From positions 1-64,000 of the forward strand of contig NZ_FOOW01000005.1 of NCBI RefSeq assembly GCF_900113305.1: a DNA stretch of 64,000 nt, read 5' to 3'. The translations under genes were made by a program, and so were the position numbers. The notes under the pieces were generated by a model. It saw nothing but the letters and a program-made list of their open reading frames with translations, was not told the origin of the DNA and did not search any database. This DNA is from Prevotella sp. KH2C16. GTDB taxonomy: Bacteria > Bacteroidota > Bacteroidia > Bacteroidales > Bacteroidaceae. Positions 1 through 8,329 of the stretch are shown piece after piece; position 1 is the stretch's first letter, and the number at the start of each line of letters is the position of its first letter.

Positions 1-2
1 GG

Positions 3-275
3 CGTGGCAATTGGGAGCGCTTGGCGGAGTTCTTCCAGTACACCAAGGAAATCCGACGTCTCATATATACGACCAACACCGTCGAAGGCTACCACCGCCA
101 GATACGCAAAGTTACGAAGAACAAGGGCGTATTCCCATCTGATACAGCCTTGGAGAAACTGGTCTATCTGGCATATCGTAATGTCAGCGAAAAGTGGACC
201 ATGCCCCTTGCGAACTGGGCACTCATCTCACAACAATTGGCAATAAAATTTGGAGATAGATTTGAAATTATGTAA
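3..275 (+). CDS. IS256-family (mutator type) transposase, C-terminal fragment
   Basis: The gene enters from the left edge in the frame that begins at base 3; about 90 residues are visible, to the TAA at 273-275. The visible part contains EIRRLIYTTNTVEGYHRQIRK, the conserved C-terminal signature of IS256/mutator transposases (the family consensus has IRRxIYTTNxIE), followed by the usual helical tail. The catalytic DDE residues would lie outside the window, so it cannot be decided whether the element is intact. The transposase would move its own element by cut-and-paste or copy-out. Family assignment is firm; activity is unknown. Confidence 0.85.
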   Translation, partial: RGNWERLAEFFQYTKEIRRLIYTTNTVEGYHRQIRKVTKNKGVFPSDTALEKLVYLAYRNVSEKWTMPLANWALISQQLAIKFGDRFEIM

Positions 276-619
276 CTTCGCAACCAGAAAGGCTCCTCAT
301 TTGGAAAACACGATTAAAAAGCGTGTTCCTCATCTGAGGTTAATATAATAAGGAAAATGACCTTGACACAGTTCAATTTACACTACCAATCTGGCATCAA
401 GAAAATCATAATTGGTAGCCATCACTGCACTTTATTTGTTTTTAATTTCTTCGTTAATATTTAATCGTTACAAACGAAACAATCATTTTTCTAACTCTGC
501 AATAATCCTGTATCATCATTTTTAGGTATTTATCGCGTTTGTGTCATGATTCCTTATGCTAAAATGTTGCATATTTCAGGAAAAATTACTTACTTTGCAT
601 CTGTATAAAAAGTCTGTCG
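276..619. other. Non-coding gap: right flank of the IS and regulator promoter region
   Basis: No gene is seen. The first ~120 bases probably belong to the insertion sequence. They hold a short hairpin (AACACG at ~308, CGTGTT at ~323) and a stretch around 362-385 (CTTGACACAGTTCAATTTAC) that could be the right terminal inverted repeat. The left end is outside the window, so neither the repeat nor a target duplication can be confirmed. The remainder is AT-rich and ends in the promoter of the regulator at 620. Confidence 0.45.
567..597 (+). promoter_or_regulatory. Putative promoter of the LuxR/hemerythrin regulator
   Basis: TTG at 567-569, a 20-base spacer, then TTACTTTG at 590-597, which matches the Bacteroidota -7 consensus TAnnTTTG in 7 of 8 positions. 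The start codon is 22 bases downstream. Confidence 0.5.
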
Positions 620-1576
620 ATGAGAAATCAGAAAATGTATGAAGCGGATGATAAGATGATTTCTATCATTCGTGATAATTACAACATCCTTCAGAGCCTT
701 GGTGCATTCGGCATTAATTTAGGCTTTGGAGACAAGACCGTTCGGGAAGCCTGTGAAGCGGAACATGTAGATACCTATACATTCTTGACCGTCGTAAACT
801 TTACTATAAACGGTTATCGAGACTATGATGATGCAGATCGTTTGTCAATACCCACTTTATTGCATTATTTAAAGGCTTCTCATGAATACTTTCTGGACTT
901 CGAGCTGCCTTACATTCGCAAGGAGCTTGAAGGGGCTTTGGATGAGAATGATAATCTTGCACGCTTAATAATGAGACTCTATGATGAGTATGCGCATTCC
1001 ATCAAAAGTCATATGAAGTATGAAGAAAAAACTGTTTTTCCATATGTAGAGACTTTATTGAAAAATCAGCCTGCTGATAATTATGATATAGAGACATTCT
1101 CTAAGCATCACGGGCAAATTGACCAGAAGTTAAAGGAACTCAAGAATATTATCATCAAATATCTGCCTTCCGACGGACTGCGCAACAATCAGCTTTCTGC
1201 AGCTTTATACAATATATATAATTGTGAGGAATGGCTGGCTCAACATGCGTCGGTAGAAGATGATATCTTTATCCCGGTAATCCGCCGTTTGGAAAGCCGG
1301 GTGAAGCAGACGGATGTGAGCTTTAGGATTTCCTGTATGCTTAATAAGAATGCTGAAAATCCCGAGAGTCTCAGTGAACGCGAGAAGGATGTGGTCGTGA
1401 GTCTTGTTCAGGGAATGACCAATAAAGAGATTGCCGAACATCTCTGTATCTCTATCAACACAGTAATCACTCATCGCAGGAATATTGCCCGTAAGCTACA
1501 GATTCATTCTCCGGCTGGCCTTACTATTTATGCAATTGTAAACGACCTTGTGGATATATCGTCCGTGAAGCTATAA
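620..1576 (+). CDS. LuxR-type transcriptional regulator with hemerythrin-like sensor domain
   Basis: A 318-residue cytoplasmic protein. Residues ~1-75 resemble the short helical N-terminus found before HHE domains in ScdA-like proteins. Residues ~80-225 look like a hemerythrin (HHE) four-helix bundle with candidate di-iron ligands H82, H88, H126, H131, H163/H164, H209 and E213. Residues ~250-315 are a LuxR-type helix-turn-helix (LSEREKDVV, then NKEIAEHL and recognition helix SINTVITHRRNIARKL). The arrangement suggests transcription controlled by oxygen, nitric oxide or iron state; this is inferred from the domains. The gene is monocistronic and convergent with cls. The receiver domain usual in LuxR response regulators is absent. 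Domain calls are confident; ligand assignment is by eye. Confidence 0.8.
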   Translation: MRNQKMYEADDKMISIIRDNYNILQSLGAFGINLGFGDKTVREACEAEHVDTYTFLTVVNFTINGYRDYDDADRLSIPTLLHYLKASHEYFLDFELPYIRKELEGALDENDNLARLIMRLYDEYAHSIKSHMKYEEKTVFPYVETLLKNQPADNYDIETFSKHHGQIDQKLKELKNIIIKYLPSDGLRNNQLSAALYNIYNCEEWLAQHASVEDDIFIPVIRRLESRVKQTDVSFRISCMLNKNAENPESLSEREKDVVVSLVQGMTNKEIAEHLCISINTVITHRRNIARKLQIHSPAGLTIYAIVNDLVDISSVKL

Positions 1577-1691
1577 TTGCTTTTGCGGATGATATGAAGT
1601 AGTCTTTCGAGTGCTAATGATGCAGTCCTTATGATGGTGTTTGATTCCTTTTGGCAGGGAAACCTTAATTTGTATATTTGCTGCTGATTTA

Positions 1692-2963
1692 TCAGAGGAA
1701 CGGAGCCAGGAGGTGGGCAAACCATCCTCTGAATTTCTGCCACGGCGTGCGCCATTCATCCCATGAGTCTTCTGTCAGTAGGAAACAGTCTTTTTTGTTC
1801 TTCTCAAACAGGTCGTCAAGTTCCTTGGTTGTATGGGGGTCAACGATGACCGCATTTGCTTCCATGTCCCAACTCAGACTTCGTGCATTAAGGTTGGCAC
1901 TTCCCACTGTGCAGAACTTTCCATCTACCAAGATAATTTTGGTATGGTGAAATCCAGGGGTGTACATCCATACCGTACACCCTTTTTTCATTAGTTTGTG
2001 GGCATTATAGAATCCACAGTCGGGAGTGAGCGGAATGTCGCTTTTCGTAGAAATCAGGATTTCCACTTTGATCCCTCTCTGGACGGCTTTCCGCAGAGCT
2101 TTCTTAATGGAGTGGTTAAGGGTGAAGTAGGGATTGATAAGTTTTATGCTGTCCTGGGCATCATTGATGGCATTAACATAGAAAGCTCTGATAATTTCGT
2201 TACTGATGCGGGGCTCCCGGTTAATGATACCCACCATTTTGTTCCCTTTAGAACAAGTGGTGTCAGCTTTAAGCCCGTCGCTATAGTATTTGTTATCGTA
2301 GAGTCCCCGATAGTATTTTGCTCCATATATATTCTGCCTTGAAACCTTATTCCACGCCTTGAGGAAAATGGCCTGTAGCGTATTTACTGCAGTACCATCA
2401 ATGCGACAATGCATGTCGTGCCAGGAGCCTACTTGTGGGGTACCTTTAATATAGTAGTCGGCAACATTCATGCCACCGATATAGGCAAACTTGCCGTCTA
2501 TTATTACGATCTTGCGGTGATCGCGCGTGAACACATGGTTGATCCATGGGAATGTAATCGGGTCATATTTATAGATTTCAATGCCTTTTGCCCTGATAGA
2601 GTCCAGGTGATATTTCTTCAGGGGACGATTGTTTGAGGCATTGCCGAAGGCGTCGAACAATGCACGGACTTCCACGCCTTCCTTTGCTTTTTCTTCGAGA
2701 TGCTGGAAGAGGAGTCGTGCTATCGAATCATTGCGGAAATTAAAGTATTCGAGGTGGATGGAGCTCTTTGCCTGATCAATGGCCTTGAATAAATCATCAA
2801 ACTTCTGCTGGCCATTCATTAAGAGCACAACAGAATTATTATGTGAGAAATTCACTCCTTTCTCACGAAGCTGACTCACAAGAACAGAATCTGAAGATTG
2901 TGCACTCACCTGCATGCCCATCAAAATTAATGAGCTTATCAATATACTTCTTAGAAATCTCAT
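1692..2963 (-). CDS. Exported phospholipase D-family protein (cardiolipin synthase-like)
   Basis: 423 residues. An N-terminal signal peptide (hydrophobic stretch ending MQVSAQ, residues 1-21) predicts export to the periplasm or outer membrane. Two HxKxxxxD motifs define the PLD fold: H149/K151/D156 (in HRKIVIIDG) and H340/K342/D347 (in HTKIILVDG), each followed by the family's G(G/S)xN. Bacterial proteins of this layout are cardiolipin synthases or phosphatidyl transferases. The signal peptide in place of two N-terminal membrane helices leaves room for an exported phospholipase or nuclease. It is the last gene of the minus-strand operon mscS-kdsA-kdsD-cls, with 5 bases between the kdsD stop and this start. 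Family is certain, substrate is not. Confidence 0.82.
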   Translation of the reverse strand: MRFLRSILISSLILMGMQVSAQSSDSVLVSQLREKGVNFSHNNSVVLLMNGQQKFDDLFKAIDQAKSSIHLEYFNFRNDSIARLLFQHLEEKAKEGVEVRALFDAFGNASNNRPLKKYHLDSIRAKGIEIYKYDPITFPWINHVFTRDHRKIVIIDGKFAYIGGMNVADYYIKGTPQVGSWHDMHCRIDGTAVNTLQAIFLKAWNKVSRQNIYGAKYYRGLYDNKYYSDGLKADTTCSKGNKMVGIINREPRISNEIIRAFYVNAINDAQDSIKLINPYFTLNHSIKKALRKAVQRGIKVEILISTKSDIPLTPDCGFYNAHKLMKKGCTVWMYTPGFHHTKIILVDGKFCTVGSANLNARSLSWDMEANAVIVDPHTTKELDDLFEKNKKDCFLLTEDSWDEWRTPWQKFRGWFAHLLAPFL

Positions 2964-2968
2964 TTTGT

Positions 2969-3943
2969 TTAAATCATACAGCTGTAATGGTCGACGACAC
3001 CTAATAAATGGTCTTCCTTGTCAACTACAAGCACCGTGTGGATCTTGTGCCGGTTCATAATCTGCTGTATATCTGTAATCTTCGTAGTTGGCAAGACGGT
3101 CTTAGGATTCGTAGTCATAATGTCGCTCACGGTTCTGTCAAAAAACCGAGCCTGCCATTTTTCCATTGCCCGGCGGATGTCGCCGTCGGTAATAAGTCCG
3201 ATGACCTTTCCGTTCTCCAGGGAAACACCAAGTCCGAGTTTGCCTTTGCTGACATGAATGATGGCTTCTCCCAGATGCATTTCTTTAGGAATGATGGGGA
3301 GCTCGTCGCTACGCATGACATCTTCTGCCGTGGTGAGCAGGCGCTTTCCGAGTTCTCCGCCAGGATGGAACTGTGCGAAATCTTTCGGTTTGAAGTCTCT
3401 CGCTTCCATCAGTGCTATAGCCAGTGCGTCTCCCATGGCTAGTGCAGCGGTTGTACTGCTGGTCGGAGCAAGATTCAGCGGGCAAGCCTCCTTCTTTACC
3501 CAAACCTTTATATGGGCGTTGGAGTATTTAGCCAGTAATGAGTTTTCATTTCCTGTCATTGCGATGATGGGTACATTCATGTGGAGCACCATGGGGATGA
3601 ACCTGAGCAGTTCATCGGTCTGCCCCGAGTTGCTGAGTGCGAGTACAACATCCTCAGAAGTCATTACTCCCAAGTCTCCATGATAGACATCAAGGGGGTT
3701 GATGAAAAAGGCGGGAGTTCCTGTAGATGCCAGGGTTGCGGCTATCTTTGCACCGATATTACCGCTTTTGCCTACACCCGTTACGATAATCTTTCCCTTA
3801 CATTCGAACATCATCCTTACCGCATGGTCGAAGTTCTCGTCCAGCTGGGGGATTAGCTCAAGTAGTGCGTCTGACTCATCCCTTAGTGCCTGAATGGCAA
3901 ACTCACGGGCATGATTCAGTCTTTCTGTAGCTTTTTCTGTCAT
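2969..3943 (-). CDS. kdsD: D-arabinose 5-phosphate isomerase (SIS + two CBS domains)
   Basis: 324 residues, the normal length for KdsD/KpsF. It interconverts ribulose 5-phosphate and arabinose 5-phosphate, the first step toward KDO of the lipopolysaccharide inner core. The SIS domain (residues ~35-185) contains VTGVGKSGNIGAK and LSNSGQTDELL; two CBS repeats occupy ~205-320. The start codon overlaps the kdsA stop by four bases (ATGA at 3940-3943, minus strand), indicating translational coupling with the next enzyme of the pathway. The paralogue GutQ has the same domains, but coupling to kdsA argues for the KDO role. Confidence 0.92.
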   Translation of the reverse strand: MTEKATERLNHAREFAIQALRDESDALLELIPQLDENFDHAVRMMFECKGKIIVTGVGKSGNIGAKIAATLASTGTPAFFINPLDVYHGDLGVMTSEDVVLALSNSGQTDELLRFIPMVLHMNVPIIAMTGNENSLLAKYSNAHIKVWVKKEACPLNLAPTSSTTAALAMGDALAIALMEARDFKPKDFAQFHPGGELGKRLLTTAEDVMRSDELPIIPKEMHLGEAIIHVSKGKLGLGVSLENGKVIGLITDGDIRRAMEKWQARFFDRTVSDIMTTNPKTVLPTTKITDIQQIMNRHKIHTVLVVDKEDHLLGVVDHYSCMI

Positions 3944-4695
3944 AGTAATTGTGTGATTAAGGCTTCTAACTTTTCCAATTCCAACATGTTCGGGCCGTCG
4001 CTCAAGCCTTTGTCGGGGTCGGGATGAACCTCAAAGAAATATCCGGTGGCTCCGAAGGCTTTTGCCGCCAGTGCCATGGAAGGCACAAACCGGCGGTCGC
4101 CAGAGGTAGTCCCGTTGCCGGCTCCGGGCCGCTGGACGCTGTGCGTACAGTCCATGATGACTGTTGAAACGATTTCCCTCATATCGGGAATGTTGCGGAA
4201 ATCCACTACGAGATTGTTATATCCGAACGAATTTCCTCTTTCCGTCAGCCAGATTTCTTTGGCTCCGGAATCACGGGCTTTCTCCACGGGAAACCTCATG
4301 TCCCTCCCGCTTAGGAATTGCGCTTTTTTGATATTAACGGTCTTTCCCGTCTTGGCGGCAGCAATCAGCAGGTCTGTCTGGCGGCAGAGGAATGCAGGAA
4401 TCTGCAATACATCTACCACCTGTCCTGCGGCCTCGGCCTGATAGCTTTCGTGAATATCGGTAGTAATGCGAAGTCCATATTTAATCTTTACATCATCCAG
4501 CATCTGCAACCCCCGTTCTAAGCCGGGGCCGCGAAAAGAACGGATGGAGGTGCGGTTCGCCTTGTCAAACGAGGCTTTGAAGATAATATCGACACCTAAG
4601 CGTTGGTTGATTCTTACGAGTTCTTGTGCAACCATGTCAAGCAGCTCCGCAGACTCAATGACACAGGGACCTGCGATAAATATCGGTTTATTCAT
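3940..4695 (-). CDS. kdsA: 3-deoxy-D-manno-octulosonate 8-phosphate synthase
   Basis: 251 residues. It condenses phosphoenolpyruvate with arabinose 5-phosphate to give KDO 8-phosphate. Family motifs are intact: GPCVIESAE at the N-terminus, KASFDKANRTS, TDIHE, IPAFLCRQTDLL, KKAQFL and DCTHSVQRPG. Cys at position 11 (GPC) is the metal-ligand cysteine of the metal-dependent class; the metal-independent E. coli type has Asn there. The gene overlaps the end of mscS by 8 bases and couples to kdsD through an ATGA overlap, so substrate supply and use are encoded together. Confidence 0.95.
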   Translation of the reverse strand: MNKPIFIAGPCVIESAELLDMVAQELVRINQRLGVDIIFKASFDKANRTSIRSFRGPGLERGLQMLDDVKIKYGLRITTDIHESYQAEAAGQVVDVLQIPAFLCRQTDLLIAAAKTGKTVNIKKAQFLSGRDMRFPVEKARDSGAKEIWLTERGNSFGYNNLVVDFRNIPDMREIVSTVIMDCTHSVQRPGAGNGTTSGDRRFVPSMALAAKAFGATGYFFEVHPDPDKGLSDGPNMLELEKLEALITQLL

Positions 4696-7141
4696 GATGA
4701 CTTTTTATTTCTTCCATAGCTTCTTCCTCGCTGTCGACATGCTTGATAGGGTCTCCGCTCGGAATGATGTGTATATCGCGCTGTGGGAATGGGATACTTA
4801 TATTGTTCTCGTTCAGAGCGTCATAGACGGCTTCCATAATTTCGCTTTCTGCATAGGCACGGGTTAACACCGGGACCCACACAAGAATCTTGAAGTTAAT
4901 GCTATTGTCGCCAAATTCCACGAAGATGGTTTTCACTTCTTTGCTTCGGTCGCGGCAGCCAAGTTTGTCGACGGCGTCGTAGATGATGTCTTTTACTTTC
5001 TTGATATTTGAGCCGTATGCTACGCCGACAGGGATGATGGCCAACTCGTAACCATGATTCTTAGTCAGGTTTTTATAGTTCTTAGTGAAGAGCTGTGAAT
5101 TCTGGAAAGCAATTACGCTGCCGTCGATGGTATCCATCATAGTGGAAGTATAGTTGATGGAGCTTACCCTTCCACGAATGCCGTCGCACTCAATCAGGTC
5201 GCCCACCTTGATGCGTCCCATCATGAGGGATACGCCGTAATAGATATTCTCGAGGATATCCTTCATCGCAAAGCCCACGCCCGTGGAAAACCCTCCGGAA
5301 ACGACCACCAGCCAAGTGTTGTTTACATGGAAGATGGTGAGTACGAATATCAACCAGAATCCCCATACGATTACCTGCATCACATTCTTGGCCATGGTCA
5401 TCTTGCTTGCAGCCGTGGTTCGGTCTTTTTCCTCGAAATGCTTCTTCATGAGTGCTTTCAGGGTCTTGTTGATATACGAGAAGAGGAAGAACAAGATAAT
5501 GGCCTGACAAATGCCGAAGATGCTCACCTGTATATTCTTTGAGTTGATGTAAGGCGTCGTATAGATGCGCCAGGTGGTGTCGCTCAGGTTGAATACATCA
5601 GCTGCCCAGTAGATAGAGAGGATAATCGAGGCCACGCCTAATATGGGCAGTACGACATCAGAGAGCAGCCGGTGAAACCAGGTCTCCGTGATGGGGCGTT
5701 CTTCGAGATTATTCCTTTCGGCACGCGCCTTGAGCAGTCCGGAAATGCAGATAAGGGTTAGGATACAGGTGAGCTGCATAATCCACCAGATGAGGATTTC
5801 CACACTCAGCAGGGTATAACCGATCCAAGAGGCAATCAGTGCGATAAGGAAGACCACAAGGGTTATGTTGGCATAGAGCCCGTCTGACTTTGGAATGTTG
5901 GGACCATGCTTTTTCACCCTTCTCCACTGCCACCATGTGCAGACAAGGAGGATGGGGGGAAAAAGGAGGTTTACCACATCATTAGGCACCAGGACTATCC
6001 GGAAGCTGATGACGATGAAGTCTACCACCATTAATGGTACATAAATACGGAAGCCGCTTTTTATCTGGTCGCCCTCTAAGCGTACCAGTAGCGAAATCAG
6101 AATGACGCCTAAGAGCCAGGTGTATTCAACCAGAAGGTCAGAGGCCATGATGAAGAAATTCTGGTCCCATGTCAGCCTCACGATGGCGATGAGGACGGCA
6201 AAAGTGATGACCGTCGTCGCCCAGACTATATATTTACGCTTGTTCAGGAACGATTCTTGGATAGAGGCGGCATTGTCTCGTTTGAAGAGACGCCCGTAGA
6301 GCATGCTCAGCTTCTCGCTCTTTATCATCTTTGTAAAGAGGTACCGCACGAAGATGATGTTGAGAGATGTCGCGATGAAACCGAAGAAAATCAAGGTTAT
6401 GAGCAAGCCGAACATAAGCCGGCTGTCCCATTGGGACTCCACCCTCGTCTGAGGTCTGTATTTCTCTATGAGGGTCGTCTTTGTTTCGGTAATGGAGTGG
6501 TGCAGGTTGCTGAGAATCTTGAAATAAGAATCGCCCCCGTTGCTGAAGATGCTCGTCTGGATTTCATAGTATCGCTTGTTGGCATAGTCGTTCAAGGCTT
6601 TCAAATGCTCTGAAGTCATCTTGTAATACTTGATGTAGTCGTTTTGCTGCTCGTTGTTTTCCTGCAGCGTGCGGCGGATGTTCACGGCCAGCGTGAGGCA
6701 TACATTCCTGTCAATCTGGGCCCTTTCGCTAAGCGACTGGGCATACATCGACCCCAGCACATTCACAAGGCTGTCATAGCGAGCTATCTCCACATCATTC
6801 TTCTCTACGAAAGTGCGGAAGGGTCTTACGGTCTCCTGAAACTTCTGATATTGCTCTGTAGCCTCGTGGCAGGCATAAGTGAGGTCGAAAATATAGCCGG
6901 TTTTCTGGGAATAGAGCATCAGCGAGTTCTGATTGCTGCTGTTCATGATGGAAAACATCTCCTTGCCGATTCTGTCCTGTTCTTCTTTCAGGAATCCTGA
7001 TTCATGGATAAGTTCCGAATGATATCTTGTAAGTTCCTGTCTCAGAATCGACAGCGTACTGGCTATGTCTCGCTCTTTCAGCACGGCATTTGCCGGCAGG
7101 ACCGAAGCCAGTAGCGCAAATATGAATAGTAGTTTTCTCAT
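4688..7141 (-). CDS. Large MscS-family mechanosensitive ion channel with periplasmic domain
   Basis: 817 residues from the ATG at 7139-7141, chosen because the protein then begins with a signal peptide (MRKLLFIFALLASVLPANA) and because a longer reading to 7291 would run through the divergent promoter region and past the start of the neighbouring kinase gene. Residues ~20-260 are a helical, coiled-coil-like periplasmic region, as in MscK/MscM-type channels; about ten membrane segments follow. Near residues 605-650 is the MscS pore helix and beta domain (GGFSTGVGFAMKDILENI, then GRIKVGDLIE), and the C-terminus has the MscS alpha/beta vestibule. It releases solutes under membrane tension. It is first in an operon with kdsA, kdsD and cls. 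Confidence 0.9.
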   Translation of the reverse strand: MRKLLFIFALLASVLPANAVLKERDIASTLSILRQELTRYHSELIHESGFLKEEQDRIGKEMFSIMNSSNQNSLMLYSQKTGYIFDLTYACHEATEQYQKFQETVRPFRTFVEKNDVEIARYDSLVNVLGSMYAQSLSERAQIDRNVCLTLAVNIRRTLQENNEQQNDYIKYYKMTSEHLKALNDYANKRYYEIQTSIFSNGGDSYFKILSNLHHSITETKTTLIEKYRPQTRVESQWDSRLMFGLLITLIFFGFIATSLNIIFVRYLFTKMIKSEKLSMLYGRLFKRDNAASIQESFLNKRKYIVWATTVITFAVLIAIVRLTWDQNFFIMASDLLVEYTWLLGVILISLLVRLEGDQIKSGFRIYVPLMVVDFIVISFRIVLVPNDVVNLLFPPILLVCTWWQWRRVKKHGPNIPKSDGLYANITLVVFLIALIASWIGYTLLSVEILIWWIMQLTCILTLICISGLLKARAERNNLEERPITETWFHRLLSDVVLPILGVASIILSIYWAADVFNLSDTTWRIYTTPYINSKNIQVSIFGICQAIILFFLFSYINKTLKALMKKHFEEKDRTTAASKMTMAKNVMQVIVWGFWLIFVLTIFHVNNTWLVVVSGGFSTGVGFAMKDILENIYYGVSLMMGRIKVGDLIECDGIRGRVSSINYTSTMMDTIDGSVIAFQNSQLFTKNYKNLTKNHGYELAIIPVGVAYGSNIKKVKDIIYDAVDKLGCRDRSKEVKTIFVEFGDNSINFKILVWVPVLTRAYAESEIMEAVYDALNENNISIPFPQRDIHIIPSGDPIKHVDSEEEAMEEIKSHHE

Positions 7142-7161
7142 CCCAGTTAATATATTTGATG

Positions 7162-7169
7162 CAAAAATA
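7162..7169 (-). promoter_or_regulatory. -7 element upstream of mscS operon
   Basis: On the minus strand this reads TATTTTTG, a full match to TAnnTTTG, 20 bases upstream of the mscS start. No good -33 TTTG is visible at the usual distance. Confidence 0.45.
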
Positions 7170-7179
7170 ATCAAAAGAA

Positions 7180-7209
7180 TTGATAGAAAGAAATAATTTA
7201 TTAAATTTG
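7180..7209 (+). promoter_or_regulatory. Promoter of the BadF-type kinase gene
   Basis: TTG at 7180-7182, 19-base spacer, TAAATTTG at 7202-7209; the ATG follows 20 bases later. It shares the 90-base divergent region with the mscS promoter. Confidence 0.6.
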
Positions 7210-7229
7210 CAAACAAAATAAAGGATTTT

Positions 7230-8081
7230 ATGATACTTATAGCAGATAGCGGCAGCACCAAGACCGACTGGGCATTGATCGGCGAAGACAATTCCGTGGC
7301 ATATTATAAAACGAAGGGAATTAATCCGCTCTTCCTGTCATTTGAAGATATCAGGAAGGAAATATGCTCTCTTCAGCACGAGCTTCCGGTCTTGCGGATC
7401 CCGCTGCCAGTCTATTTTTACGGAGCCGGCTGCACGGCAGACAAGGCTCCCCAGATGGCGCGGATGCTGCAAGAGGCCTTCCGCTTTCCAGTAGAGTGGC
7501 AGGAAATCCATGTCGATACCGACTTGATGGCAGCGGCAAGGGCACTTTTGGGAAATGCCAGAGGCATTGCCTGCATTCTGGGGACGGGGTCGAATTCTTG
7601 TCTCTATGACGGAGAGAAAATAGTAATGAACACTCCTCCGCTGGGTTTCATTTTAGGCGATGAGGGGAGTGGAGCCTCGCTGGGAAAGCACTTTCTCAAT
7701 GGCATCTTCAAGGGATGGCTGCCAGAAAATATGCGTGAGGAATTCTTGGCGGAATTCAAAATCACCTATCCACAGCTTATCGAGCGCGTCTATCGCCAGC
7801 CATATCCCAATCGTTTTCTTGCAAGCATTGTTCCCTTTATTTCCAAAAACCTTGAAATTAATTCTGTAAAACAGATGATAATAAGAGATTTTACAGATTT
7901 TTTTAGATTAAATATTCAACAATATCATCAGCCGGAACTTTCCATAGGTTTTGTGGGCGGAGTTGCCTATTGCTTCGAGCCATTGTTAAGAGAAGTTGCG
8001 CAATCAGAAGGTTTTACAGTAAGCACGATTTTAAAATCCCCCATAGAGGGACTTGCCAAGTATCATTCTTCCGCATTATAG
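7230..8081 (+). CDS. BadF/BadG/BcrA/BcrD-type ATPase, probable N-acetylglucosamine kinase
   Basis: 283 residues of the ASKHA (actin-like) kinase fold. The phosphate-1 motif MILIADSGSTKTDWALI is at the very N-terminus, the phosphate-2 region is ILGTGSNSCLYDG, and GFILGDEGSGASLGK is the conserved signature of this family. Bacteroidota proteins of this length are usually annotated N-acetylglucosamine or N-acetylmuramic acid kinase, acting in amino-sugar or cell-wall recycling. Substrate is inferred from the family, not visible in the sequence. It stands alone between the divergent mscS operon and the capsule cluster. Start chosen because the glycine-rich motif begins at residue 6. Confidence 0.8.
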   Translation: MILIADSGSTKTDWALIGEDNSVAYYKTKGINPLFLSFEDIRKEICSLQHELPVLRIPLPVYFYGAGCTADKAPQMARMLQEAFRFPVEWQEIHVDTDLMAAARALLGNARGIACILGTGSNSCLYDGEKIVMNTPPLGFILGDEGSGASLGKHFLNGIFKGWLPENMREEFLAEFKITYPQLIERVYRQPYPNRFLASIVPFISKNLEINSVKQMIIRDFTDFFRLNIQQYHQPELSIGFVGGVAYCFEPLLREVAQSEGFTVSTILKSPIEGLAKYHSSAL

Positions 8082-8095
8082 GCATAGTCTTAACC

Positions 8096-8205
8096 TGTTG
8101 TCAACGGTTGGTACTTCGAGTTTCAGCCATTGGAGCTCTTGTTTTCTGCTACTGAAACTCGGAGTTTCAGCCGTTGAAACACTCTGTTTCAGTTACAGAA
8201 ACCTT
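8096..8205. repeat. Tandem array of five 22-bp imperfect palindromes (arm type GTTTCA)
   Basis: Units start at 8096, 8118, 8140, 8162 and 8184. In each, bases 3-8 can pair with bases 14-19 around a 5-base centre; the clearest are 8162-8183 (GTTTCA-GCCGT-TGAAAC) and 8184-8205 (GTTTC...GAAAC). Unit 8118 pairs fully if G-U is allowed; units 8096 and 8140 are weaker. Units 8118 and 8162 are near copies (12 of the first 13 bases). A perfect inverted repeat CTGAAACTC-G-GAGTTTCAG spans 8152-8170. The array lies between the kinase stop and the capsule promoter, so it may also act as a 3' end for the kinase transcript. Confidence 0.75.
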
Positions 8206-8321
8206 TTCCGTTTGCCGCTTTTTGCAACGCAGACAATGGTTTTTGCAAAGATTATTTGTTAATAAAATGAGTCGTCAGAGAGAAAATAAACCTATCATAA
8301 CCGATTCTCGAAAAATTATAT

Positions 8322-8329
8322 TAACTTTG
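8322..8329 (+). promoter_or_regulatory. -7 element of the capsule operon promoter
   Basis: TAACTTTG matches TAnnTTTG. It lies 277 bases before the first capsule start codon, implying a long untranslated leader. No -33 TTTG is visible at the expected distance. Confidence 0.5.

Noticed and set aside
1673-1680. TATATTTG on the plus strand facing the 3' end of the phospholipase D gene
   Set aside because: No gene follows on that strand; AT-rich chance match cannot be excluded.
7142-7291. 50-residue N-terminal extension of the MscS protein
   Set aside because: It would cover both divergent promoters and run past the start of the kinase gene; the internal ATG gives a proper signal peptide.
8096-8205. 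Possible CRISPR-like array (also 39059-39142)
   Set aside because: Units are contiguous at 22 bases with no unique spacers, and no cas gene is in the window.
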